NCBI GenBank assembly: GCA_041573795.1
Contig: JBFFQB010000088.1
Span: forward strand, 1-14,497
Direction: 5' to 3'
DNA from: E44-bin32 sp041573795
Lineage (GTDB): Bacteria > Chloroflexota > Anaerolineae > Anaerolineales > E44-bin32
Length of the DNA: 14,497 nt
Below are positions 8,491-14,497 of this stretch, piece after piece; the stretch's first letter is position 1; each line of letters starts with the position of its first letter. Below the pieces are notes generated by a model. The model made no database searches. It was not told the origin of the DNA and saw only the letters and a program-made list of their open reading frames with translations. The position numbers and the translations under genes are program-made.

Positions 8491-8509
8491 AGGGCGCCTA
8501 GAACGCCCT
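8491..8509 (+). terminator. Hairpin directly after the methyltransferase stop codon
   Basis: AGGGCG (8491-8496) and CGCCCT (8504-8509) form a perfect 6-bp stem with a 7-base loop, starting at the base after the stop codon. No T tract follows, so it may be a weak terminator or an mRNA 3' stabilising stem rather than an efficient intrinsic terminator. Confidence 0.35.
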
Positions 8510-8558
8510 GTTGTGGGCTATCTCGAGGTGGGGTTATCCTTCTTGCGCAATGCATGCC

Positions 8559-8784
8559 GTCTAACAGCATCGAGCTTTCGTTTTGGCCCCCGCGTTCTTT
8601 GCGTGGGCACGTAGCATCCCGTAGCGCAAGCGGAGTGGAGCCAACCCTGGTGGGCTAATGCAGGGGGGTGCCTGGTCTTCCCGCGACTCCTGCATTTCCC
8701 AAGATCAAAAGTGCTCCATTTCTTCCTACTTTCGGTGCAAGCCTAGTTGTCTTAAGCGCGTGGTTAGGCGAGGTGAGTTAGGGC
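8559..8784. repeat. Intergenic repeat copy, block A plus B-like end
   Basis: Block A (8572-8653) differs from the copy at 10104-10185 at only 7 of 82 positions, with no gaps. It is followed by an 8-bp inverted repeat (AATGCAGG 8657-8664 / CCTGCATT 8689-8696). The right end has GGCGAGGTGAGTTAGGGC (8767-8784), which resembles the end of block B elsewhere and contains the stop codon of the BioY gene. GTCTAAC (8559-8565) and GTTAGGC (8763-8769) bracket the element as imperfect inverted boxes. Confidence 0.75.
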
Positions 8785-9368
8785 TGATCAGCTAGTCCAA
8801 TCAATCTCCATCCTGTTGGTAGCAGGATTGTGGCAAGCGTGATCTTAAGTGCATCACCAACAAGGAACGGAAGGAAGCCAGTGCTTAGGACCGCCTGCCA
8901 ACCCACAAACCTAGATAACCAAAGGATGCCGGCCATGTAGATTATGCCGTTGCCGATGAGCATACTGGCGGCCGCGGTCCATGCCTTACGGCCCCAGCCT
9001 CTCTCACTAAGTAGCCCGACAACGAAAGCAGCCGGAATAAAACCCGCCAGGTACCCAGCCGTTGGGCCTATGAGCCGAGCGGCGCCGAAGGCGCCCCCAG
9101 CGAAAACGGGCAAACCCACGACACCTAGCGTGATATAGGTCAAGGTAGTCGCCAAGCCTCGCTTGCTACCGTAGAGGGCTCCCAAGAGCAAGACAGCAAA
9201 AGTTTGTCCAGTAATTGGCACGGGAGACAACGGCAGCATGAATTGAAGCTGAGCTGAAAGTGCAATGAGGATGCAACCTGCAAGTATGAGGACAACCTCT
9301 CGACCAAATCCAGGCCTCGCCCATATGGTCTCTATCATGACGCTTTGACGGGTCTTGGCAAATTCCAT
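8778..9368 (-). CDS. bioY: BioY, biotin-specific S component of an ECF transporter
   Basis: A 196-residue protein of normal BioY length with about six membrane segments. Conserved features are S-P-V-P-I-T-G-Q-T (48-56), L-L-L-G-A-L-Y-G (60-67), G-P-T-A-G-Y-L-A-G (101-109) and L-P-F-L-V-G-D-A-L-K (166-175). BioY binds biotin at the outer face of the membrane and delivers it through a shared ECF energising module (EcfA/EcfA'/EcfT). None of those genes, nor any biotin-synthesis gene, is nearby, so it must use a module encoded elsewhere or work alone. The ATG has AAGGA seven bases upstream. I see no obvious BirA-type operator in the upstream 110 bases. Confidence 0.93.
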   Translation of the reverse strand: MEFAKTRQSVMIETIWARPGFGREVVLILAGCILIALSAQLQFMLPLSPVPITGQTFAVLLLGALYGSKRGLATTLTYITLGVVGLPVFAGGAFGAARLIGPTAGYLAGFIPAAFVVGLLSERGWGRKAWTAAASMLIGNGIIYMAGILWLSRFVGWQAVLSTGFLPFLVGDALKITLATILLPTGWRLIGLADQP

Positions 9369-9420
9369 AAATAATTCCTTTCTGACCTTGCGGTCTATCA
9401 GCCCCGAGTCATCGGAGACT

Positions 9421-9593
9421 CAGCATTCTATGCGTGGATACGTAGCATCGATCATCCCGCATAAGGGGAGAGCAGGCCAATGTACCACAAACCGTCGTCC
9501 ATCCCAATGGCCTTATGGGATCCCCGCAACGAAGCCAAGAGGGGTTACAGGCCAGCCTATCCTGTGGGCCCTGCACAAGATGAGACGGAAGGC
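9421..9593. repeat. Intergenic repeat copy, degenerate block A and block B
   Basis: 9426-9480 (ATGCGTGGATACGTAGCAT, then CATCCCGCATAAGGGGAG) is a diverged block A. Block B (9547-9593) aligns without gaps over 47 bases to the copy at 10516-10562, with 32 matches by eye. Between them lies a 6-bp inverted repeat (9501-9506/9516-9521). Block A lies about 55 bases upstream of the BioY start, and block B begins 8 bases beyond the stop of the nitroreductase-like gene. Confidence 0.5.
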
Positions 9594-9600
9594 AAAATTC

Positions 9601-10059
9601 CTAATCCAGATATTCTTCCCGAATTTCAATTTGTATCATTACAGCATCCATCACTGCTTTTTCAATATCATCCATGATTGGCTCTTTATCTTCATTCAGT
9701 TTAACACCATAGAAACCTGCATCACTGGGCACTGCTTTTAGAAGCTTGAATAAAGATGTTGTTTTTTTGTTGACATCATCGGGGATCGCTATTCCCTGGC
9801 CTTGCACATCTTGCCCCCTGATTCTTATTTTGACGGTTGACCCAGCTCCAATATTTCTCCACCACTTGCCATGCGTGAAGCAGATTACATATCTACCTTC
9901 CTGGTAGTAGCTAACCGGAGTGGAATATTCTTTCCCACTCAATGTTCCGGTAAATGTAATAATCATTATCCGGCTGCTGATGAGCGAGTGGAAAGGTGAT
10001 TTTAAAATTGCCATCATCATCGGGTTCAATAGCTTGAATAGTAAGGATCCACACCCCAT
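9601..10059 (-). CDS. Deazaflavin-dependent nitroreductase-family (DUF385-like) protein
   Basis: A 152-residue protein of the split-barrel flavin/F420-binding type. Recognisable features are T-G-T-L-S-G-K-E-Y-S-T-P-V-S-Y-Y (37-52), equivalent to the family's T-G-R-x-S-G-x-x-R-x-T-P, then a short strand and T-H-G-K-W-W-R-N-I (62-70), then V-K-I-R-I-R-G. Relatives in Actinobacteria and Chloroflexota use F420H2 to reduce quinones, nitro compounds or fatty acids; others bind FMN or heme, so the cofactor here is unproven. The N-terminus (1-30) is amphipathic and may attach to the membrane. The ATG has AGGGGAG six to seven bases upstream. The gene stands alone between two intergenic repeats. Confidence 0.8.
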   Translation of the reverse strand: MGCGSLLFKLLNPMMMAILKSPFHSLISSRIMIITFTGTLSGKEYSTPVSYYQEGRYVICFTHGKWWRNIGAGSTVKIRIRGQDVQGQGIAIPDDVNKKTTSLFKLLKAVPSDAGFYGVKLNEDKEPIMDDIEKAVMDAVMIQIEIREEYLD

Positions 10060-10096
10060 AGTAACTCCCCTTATCTTATTCGGACTGTTCTACTAA

Positions 10097-10563
10097 AAGC
10101 CTCGAGCTTTCGGGTTGCACCCCGCGTTCTTTGCGTGGGCGCGAAGCATCCCGTAGCGCATGCGGAGTGGAGCCAACCCTGGTGGTCTTGGCCGGCACGA
10201 AGTCCCACGTTTCATCCCCGAATTGAACTGGAGAGGGATTGCGGGAAGCGGCCCCGCTTTGATCATACAACGAAAGAACCCGGTGCCAAAGCACCAGGCT
10301 CAAATCGATTTCGCGCCTGGCGCGGGTTCTGCTCACACAGCATCCAGGCGTACTTCCAGGGCTGTCCTAGCAACGTAGCGGATAAGGCTCGCGCAGCATC
10401 CTAATCAAGGCCAAAGTGGAATGGAAAGGGGGCCTGGGGCTTCCGTTCGCCCCGACGCTTTTACGGGGTCGTTCATCGTTCAGCCTGCTTGACGGGGCGG
10501 GAGACTGAAGTAGCTACAGGCTAGCCCGTATTGTATGCCCTCCACAGGGCGAGAAGTTAGCCC
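10097..10563. repeat. Longest intergenic repeat copy, blocks A-C-D-B
   Basis: The fullest copy. Block A is 10104-10185 (91% identical to 8572-8653). Block C (about 10220-10300) contains hairpins GCGGG/CCCGC (10241-10245/10253-10257) and GGTGC-CAAA-GCACC (10282-10295). Block D (about 10450-10500) has CCCC/GGGG pairing and TCGTTCATCGTTCAGCC. Block B (10516-10562) has a perfect GCCCT-CCAC-AGGGC hairpin (10537-10550). Block B ends 11 bases before the amidohydrolase stop, and block A lies 45 bases upstream of the nitroreductase-like start. Open frames inside it on both strands are not credible genes. Confidence 0.75.
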
Positions 10564-10573
10564 TCAAGAATTG

Positions 10574-11854
10574 TCACTTGGTTTCTTCTTGGGCCGCGAA
10601 GACAGGCTCTCCATCCTTGATGACGTATACAACTGAATCCATCGCATTAAGATCGTCAAGGGGGTTTCCCGCCACAACGATGAGATCAGCCAACTTCCCA
10701 ATTTCGAGTGTACCCAACTCGTCAGCATGGCCACATACATACGCAGCACGCTTGGTGCCCGCTTCAATCACCTCCATTGGAGAGAGGCCAACGGTTTGTA
10801 AGAGATCCATCTCACGTAGCGGCATCCCAGGTCGTATACCGGCATTGCCATAGTCATTTCCAACCGCGATGATCCCCCCCCTCTCATGAAAGAACCTTAC
10901 AATACCAAGGACAGCCCGGTTGATAACATCCGTTTCTGGTTCAATATCCCTATGCTGGTTTGCATCATCAATGGCGACATCGAGTGTAGGAACAAGCACG
11001 ATCCCCTGGTCGATCATGCGAAGCATCTGTGCTTCTAGCTCAGATGGCATACGGAAAACCCCGGCATCGTCAAACATTGGCTCCAGGTCCTCATACGATA
11101 AAGAAGGTATTGGCACATGTTCGATGACATCAACACCCGCTTCTAGCGCGATATCCAACATGGCGTTATTCACATGCGCTCGAACGAGCAGGTCATGTGC
11201 ATGGGCGGTCGCGACAATTGCGCGCAGTTCTTGAAGATTCAATACGGGCCAGGGATCACCGAATATTCCCGGCTCGAGGGCAACTTTAATGTAATCTGCT
11301 CCCCGAGCGTACAGATCACGCACGGCACTCTCGGCCTCAGCCTCTCCTTGAATCTCGTAACTAAATACGGTTCCATGTATCCCTGGATAGCCGCCTGGAG
11401 CCGTGATCATAGGGCCCGCCTTGAAACCACGCGCGGCTGGACCGGAAATACCTTCCTTTTCCTCAAAGTACGGCATCATTTGCAGTGATGTCATCATGTC
11501 GCACACCGATGTTACGCCATCAAGCAGGAACATCATTCGTCGAGTTCCAGCACCAGAATCTTTATGCGCATGTGCATTGATGACTCCGGGCAAAATCGTT
11601 CCACCTTCTGCATCAAGGACTGTAGCTGCGTCAGGGATCGTGAAGTCCGTCCTGTGGCCTACGGCAACAATGCGATTTTCCTGAATAGCAACAAAACCAT
11701 CGGGGATGGGATCGGCCCCGGTGCCGTCAACTACGATCCCATTGGTTACGACGAAAGCGATAGGGGGGATATCATTGTGCGCGGCTCCACAACATGTGAG
11801 TAAAAGTGCAAGCAGGGTCACCAGCATGCACAAGGGCAACCTTTTCTTGACCAT
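10574..11854 (-). CDS. Exported lipoprotein amidohydrolase (imidazolonepropionase/prolidase-like)
   Basis: A 426-residue metal-dependent amidohydrolase with a lipoprotein signal: K-K-R, a hydrophobic stretch to residue 20, then C-C at 21-22, followed by a short linker. The TIM-barrel metal site looks complete: H-A-H (95-97) after strand 1, K190 (D-Y-I-K, the bridging carboxylated lysine), H227 (R-A-H), H246 (I-E-H) and D334 (G-N-D). The C-terminal G-x-L-E-I-G-K-L-A-D-L-I-V-V (381-394) is the usual return to the small beta domain. It probably cleaves a cyclic amide or dipeptide-like substrate outside the cytoplasm, anchored to the membrane; the substrate cannot be read from sequence. The ATG lacks a clear Shine-Dalgarno site, but a good -10 element lies 33 bases upstream. 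Confidence 0.88.
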   Translation of the reverse strand: MVKKRLPLCMLVTLLALLLTCCGAAHNDIPPIAFVVTNGIVVDGTGADPIPDGFVAIQENRIVAVGHRTDFTIPDAATVLDAEGGTILPGVINAHAHKDSGAGTRRMMFLLDGVTSVCDMMTSLQMMPYFEEKEGISGPAARGFKAGPMITAPGGYPGIHGTVFSYEIQGEAEAESAVRDLYARGADYIKVALEPGIFGDPWPVLNLQELRAIVATAHAHDLLVRAHVNNAMLDIALEAGVDVIEHVPIPSLSYEDLEPMFDDAGVFRMPSELEAQMLRMIDQGIVLVPTLDVAIDDANQHRDIEPETDVINRAVLGIVRFFHERGGIIAVGNDYGNAGIRPGMPLREMDLLQTVGLSPMEVIEAGTKRAAYVCGHADELGTLEIGKLADLIVVAGNPLDDLNAMDSVVYVIKDGEPVFAAQEETK

Positions 11855-11886
11855 GGCTTTTATGTGGGGTAATTACTACTTAACCC

Positions 11887-11897
11887 ATTATATAGCA
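11887..11897 (-). promoter_or_regulatory. Extended -10 promoter for the amidohydrolase gene
   Basis: The minus strand reads TGCTATATAAT, holding both a perfect TATAAT (11887-11892) and TGC followed by TATATA, an extended -10 arrangement. No good -35 sits 16-18 bases upstream, as is common with extended -10 promoters. The start would fall near 11880, giving a leader of about 26 bases. Confidence 0.4.
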
Positions 11898-11908
11898 TGT
11901 TGTCTCAC

Positions 11909-12293
11909 CTATTCGCATGCATCTATGGAATAAGGGGGTTTGAAATACGCTGGCTTGTTATCTGACGCAAAGTGGATGCCCCAGTGAGCTGGTCGGGGCT
12001 CGAGTGGTGTACATTCGGTGCCTGGAATAAAACTTCCGACTGGGTTTGTGGCTGGTGGGATTTGCCCGCCGACAGGAAAAGGGATTGTGGCATCAGGATT
12101 TATGGCTACTGAAGGCGCTGAGTTCGAACCTGAAATGGCACGAACAAGCTGGTTCAAGATGCCAACTTATGCAGGGATCAGATTGCTTGGAGCAGGGTTT
12201 GGTTACAGTGAAATTCTAAACAGCAATATTAGAGCAGGACGGGTTTCCGAACTGCAAACCACCATTTTGCCGCGAGCGACTACGTGGCACTAA
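11909..12293. other. Ambiguous open frames, possible gene remnant
   Basis: Overlapping frames exist on both strands: minus 12157-11909 (TTG start, 82 aa, rich in Pro/Ala/Ser/Asn) and plus 12018-12293 (GTG start, 91 aa). Neither has a good ribosome binding site or a motif I recognise. The minus frame has natural-looking codon choice, and a stop lies just upstream of its TTG, so a truncated old gene is possible. The plus frame is followed 78 bases later by a strong intrinsic terminator. I cannot decide between a small gene, a remnant and chance. Confidence 0.2.
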
Positions 12294-12370
12294 AACTTAG
12301 GCAAACAAGAATGGATTAGCCTACTCGCCAGACTTCGTTATATGAATAAATGGTCAAGCTAAGATGTTGT

Positions 12371-12390
12371 GCCCAGCAACTGGGCTTTTT
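12371..12390 (+). terminator. Rho-independent terminator (plus strand)
   Basis: GCCCAG (12371-12376), loop CAA, CTGGGC (12380-12385), then TTTTT: a perfect 6-bp G+C-rich stem directly followed by a T tract. It ends transcription running on the plus strand. The only upstream plus-strand frame is the doubtful 12018-12293, so it may instead mark an unrecognised small transcript or protect the minus-strand genes from read-through. Confidence 0.7.
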
Positions 12391-12406
12391 GTAAGGTATA
12401 CACACC

Positions 12407-12556
12407 AAAACCTGGGATCATGCCTCCCATCGATGTGAGGTTTTTGCTACGGATCCTTAGCCGTGTTTCTTTAAGCCTCAAGTTGTCGGTCCTGACCGAA
12501 TAAATTTATTCATCAAGTTGATTGCTTGAAAATCACCTTTCCCGGACCGCAATCAA
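12407..12556. repeat. Cluster of perfect inverted repeats next to the cupin gene
   Basis: Four perfect inverted repeats in 150 bases. AAAACCT/AGGTTTT is at 12407-12413/12438-12444, enclosing GGGA/TCCC (12414-12417/12425-12428). TCGGTC-CT-GACCGA is at 12486-12499, and the 14-bp palindrome GAATAAATTTATTC at 12498-12511. TTGATTGC/GCAATCAA is at 12518-12525/12549-12556, whose right arm overlaps the cupin stop codon. On the minus strand these would fold downstream of the cupin message. Confidence 0.6.
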
Positions 12557-12936
12557 ATCGATGGTTCCCATATCCCATCCAAATAAGTCGCCTCCGAGTC
12601 GCCCGGCCAGGGCGGCATGGCGATGCAAATAAACTTCAATTCTTGGTCTGATACATTGCGGTACTGGAAAGCTGTTCCTACCGGAATGTCGATTGAGGTA
12701 CCTGGAACGAGAGGAGTGACGCAGCTCTCAAGGTCATTGTCTCTCCAAATCTCACCGTGTCCTTCCAATATGTACCAGAATTCGCTGACGGTTGCATGAA
12801 CAGTGGCTTTATTGATTTGATGCGGTGGGACTGTGCAGTGGATCATGTTCCCCGTTTCGCCATCCATAATGTAACGAATGTCTGCACCCGCTGGCGATGT
12901 TGCATCGGGCAGCGCTGGAAGCGTCGTTGCCTTCAT
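12553..12936 (-). CDS. Small single-domain cupin protein
   Basis: A 127-residue beta-barrel protein. Motif 1 is recognisable around V-H-A-T-V-S-E-F-W-Y-I-L-E-G (46-59), with H47 and E52. Motif 2 is G-T-S-I-D-I-P-V-G-T-A-F-Q-Y-R-N (79-94). Compared with the classic cupin metal site, the first His is Thr45 and the last His is Gln91, so a normal two-His/Glu/His centre is missing. The M-P-P-W-P-G-D-S-E-A ending (107-116) is familiar from a group of unassigned small cupins. It may bind a sugar or small molecule, or a metal with altered ligands. AGGAGGG lies about five bases before the ATG. Confidence 0.85.
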   Translation of the reverse strand: MKATTLPALPDATSPAGADIRYIMDGETGNMIHCTVPPHQINKATVHATVSEFWYILEGHGEIWRDNDLESCVTPLVPGTSIDIPVGTAFQYRNVSDQELKFICIAMPPWPGDSEATYLDGIWEPSI

Positions 12937-13066
12937 AATACCCTCCTCAAGCCTACGACGACGAATTATTTATTATTAGGACATCATCTCCTTTTGCGCA
13001 ATCGCGAAATTTGACGACAATCCGTGTTTCTTTTTCGGGCGGATAGATGCCAACGTAATTTTAGGC

Positions 13067-13245
13067 AGCGCACAAAGTGCTCCTCCGGCAAAGAGCCTCG
13101 TGCTTTCGCGTAGCACCCCGCGCACTTTGCCTGGGCGTGCAGCAGCGTTCATCCCGATATTCTCGCAACGCCCAGCGGCCTAACAGGGAGGGAATACAGA
13201 TCAGCCCGCCATGTGTGCTCTCCATAAGGCGAGACGTTAAGCGCC
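13067..13245. repeat. Intergenic repeat copy, blocks A, D-like and B
   Basis: Block A (about 13094-13146) aligns with 10099-10151 at most positions. Here it forms a two-tier hairpin: GGCAAAG/CTTTGCC (13087-13093/13125-13131) outside GTGCT/AGCAC (13100-13104/13112-13116). A D-like piece (GCGTTCATCCCG) is at 13145-13156. Block B (13196-13242) matches 10516-10562 at 34 of 47 positions without gaps. GCCTAAC (13178-13184) and GTTAAGC (13236-13242) form an inverted box pair 65 bases across. A separate hairpin GCAC-AAA-GTGC is at 13069-13079. Confidence 0.65.
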
Positions 13246-13311
13246 CAAAAGGCCACAGAAAACCTTCTTCAATGTGAAGCATATTGCCAGAGCAGCAAGC
13301 CGGCATAAAGT

Positions 13312-14391
13312 TCAACGTAGCCGATCATCAGGATAGCGGCTCCGAACATCTGCCAGTGCTAAGAGGGCCACCTTCGTGGCGCGCTTAACCGCTTCCTTAT
13401 AGTTATGGTCAAAGGTGTCTTCGCGTCGATGTGCGACAGTCGTGCAGATTGCTCCCGCCCAGTGCCCAAGCCCGCCAAGTAAGTGGAGCAGGAAACTTGC
13501 CTCCATTTCCATATTTTCAATGCGCTGCCCATCCAACCCTGGTTCGTATTTCGAGAGAACTTGATCCAAGGCGGGGAGGCTGGGTTTCACACGACTGATA
13601 TCCCGGCCCTGTGGAGAAAAAAAGCCACATGATGAAGCCGTCAGACCGAGTTTGGTCTCTACCCCTAGAGTTTCCGAAGCATTTAATAGTGCCTCAACAA
13701 TAGCCGGCTCAGCTCGAGACACATAAGGGTGGATTTTCCCAAAAAATCGCGAATCTTTGTTTATTGAGCTGTTGACAAGATGACCAAGCTCTTGTTCGAT
13801 CCGCTTGACATTCTCATCTGGGTAGACAACTTCATAATATAAACCGGTGTTGTCCAATCCAATTGCGTAGGAGGTGATAATTGGGGTGCCCAGCTTGGTT
13901 GTTGCCTGAAGAGCGCCGGAGGTACCAACTCGAATGATACGCAATCTTGGAAATTCAGACTTGCGAGTCCGTGTCCCAAAATCAATTTCATTCAGCGCAA
14001 TGAGTTCGCTCAAAACAATTTCAAGAGATGAGGTCCCGATTCCTGAAGTAGTTACAGTTGTTCTAACCGGTGAAATGATAGTCGCTTTTCCTTTTGTGAT
14101 TTCAGAAACTCCGGTTACGGTAACCAAGCCGCGGTGTTCATGTTCAACCTCAAGATCGTGCAATAATTCTGAACCGATGAACTCAGCGCGTCCCGGATCC
14201 CCAACCAACAAAATATCGGGGGCCATTTGATCCGGTTTGATTTGAAGGTGGTAAATTCGCCCCTTTTCATCTATCGGCAGATCAGATGCCGTGAATGAGG
14301 TAGCAGGCGAAGACGGATTGGACGGATGCCCAGCATCATTCACATCGCGATCACCTCGTTTATTTTTGTCCGAACGGTATGTGTTTCCCAT
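13312..14391 (-). CDS. Uridine phosphorylase-family nucleoside phosphorylase with N-terminal extension
   Basis: A 359-residue enzyme of the purine/uridine nucleoside phosphorylase-I fold. Visible features are V-G-D-P-G-R (63-68, phosphate and substrate loop), T-T-S-G-I-G-T-S-S (114-122), R-V-G-T-S-G-A (154-160) and E-N-M-E-M-E-A (292-298, ribose/nucleobase-binding loop). It should split a nucleoside with phosphate into base and sugar 1-phosphate in the cytoplasm. Canonical hexameric family members are about 250 residues; this one is longer, partly through a polar, Ser/Pro/Asp-rich N-terminal stretch of about 40 residues with no signal peptide. A strong TAAGGAGGTG six bases before the ATG supports this start. 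Uridine is suggested but not proved as substrate. Confidence 0.87.
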   Translation of the reverse strand: MGNTYRSDKNKRGDRDVNDAGHPSNPSSPATSFTASDLPIDEKGRIYHLQIKPDQMAPDILLVGDPGRAEFIGSELLHDLEVEHEHRGLVTVTGVSEITKGKATIISPVRTTVTTSGIGTSSLEIVLSELIALNEIDFGTRTRKSEFPRLRIIRVGTSGALQATTKLGTPIITSYAIGLDNTGLYYEVVYPDENVKRIEQELGHLVNSSINKDSRFFGKIHPYVSRAEPAIVEALLNASETLGVETKLGLTASSCGFFSPQGRDISRVKPSLPALDQVLSKYEPGLDGQRIENMEMEASFLLHLLGGLGHWAGAICTTVAHRREDTFDHNYKEAVKRATKVALLALADVRSRYPDDRLR

Positions 14392-14450
14392 TGCACCACC
14401 TCCTTACGCTGCTTGAGGCTCTGACACAATCCAATCTGGGGCGCCGCACA

Positions 14451-14497
14451 GCTTCAAGCTTTTGGGCAACACCCCGCCTACTTTGCGAGGGCGCATA
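14451..14497. repeat. Block A of the intergenic repeat, cut by the window end
   Basis: GCTTCAAGCTTTTGGGC, then ACACCCCGC, then CTTTGCGAGGGCGC, aligns with the start of block A at 10101-10145. It lies 60 bases upstream of the nucleoside phosphorylase start, the same relation to a minus-strand gene as the other copies. The repeat presumably continues past the window. Confidence 0.6.

Noticed and set aside
9369..9480. Biotin-responsive operator or riboswitch upstream of bioY
   Set aside because: No BirA-like palindrome or structured leader was found; the region is mostly degenerate block A.
10076..10404. Open frames of 72-89 residues on both strands between the nitroreductase-like and amidohydrolase genes
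   Set aside because: They lie wholly within the intergenic repeat, overlap each other on opposite strands, and have no ribosome binding site or recognisable motif.
12118..12136. GTTCGAACC, resembling a tRNA T-loop
   Set aside because: The flanking bases do not pair as a T stem and no acceptor, D or anticodon arms can be built around it.
8559..14497. CRISPR array as explanation of the intergenic repeats
   Set aside because: The repeats are long, diverged, separated by whole genes and lack regular short spacers or cas genes.

Overview
The window looks like chromosomal DNA from a free-living bacterium, most likely an uncultured Chloroflexota (Anaerolineae-type) lineage. This placement is an inference from the mix of families (GT-C membrane glycosyltransferases, a DUF385/F420-type nitroreductase-like protein, orphan BioY, a lipoprotein amidohydrolase), clear Shine-Dalgarno sequences, moderate GC and frequent TTG/GTG starts. 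No rRNA, tRNA, CRISPR, transposase, integrase or phage gene was found.

Layout. Positions 1-521 hold no convincing gene. Positions 522-2627 (+) encode a large polytopic GT-C-like membrane protein with a TPR-like tail; this left arm reads as more AT-rich than the rest. It converges on a GT39-type membrane glycosyltransferase at 3219-4766 (-), across about 590 gene-free bases. Then follow two small unrecognised membrane proteins (5309-5983 and 6241-6678, both -), a TetR regulator (6942-7541, -) divergent from an isoprenylcysteine methyltransferase-like enzyme (7765-8490, +), a BioY biotin-uptake protein (8778-9368, -), a DUF385-type nitroreductase-like protein (9601-10059, -), an exported lipoprotein amidohydrolase (10574-11854, -), a small cupin (12553-12936, -) and a uridine-phosphorylase-family enzyme (13312-14391, -).

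The genes do not form a pathway or tight operons. From 3.2 kb rightward all but one are on the minus strand, each with its own ribosome binding site and separated by 200-700 bases. Several of these gaps carry pieces of one related, GC-rich, hairpin-rich intergenic repeat. I divide it into blocks A, C, D and B, and their order and orientation relative to the genes are the same wherever they can be recognised. Two copies of block A (8572-8653 and 10104-10185) differ at only 7 of 82 positions. This pattern of unrelated, co-oriented single genes each followed by a related repeat is the most unusual thing in the window. It recalls a gene-cassette array, but no integrase is present and the attC resemblance is only partial.

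Regulatory signals that can be read are a good sigma70-type promoter for the TetR gene overlapped by two tandem palindromes (likely operator), an extended -10 promoter before the amidohydrolase gene, and a clear rho-independent terminator at 12371-12390 on the plus strand with no convincing gene in front of it.
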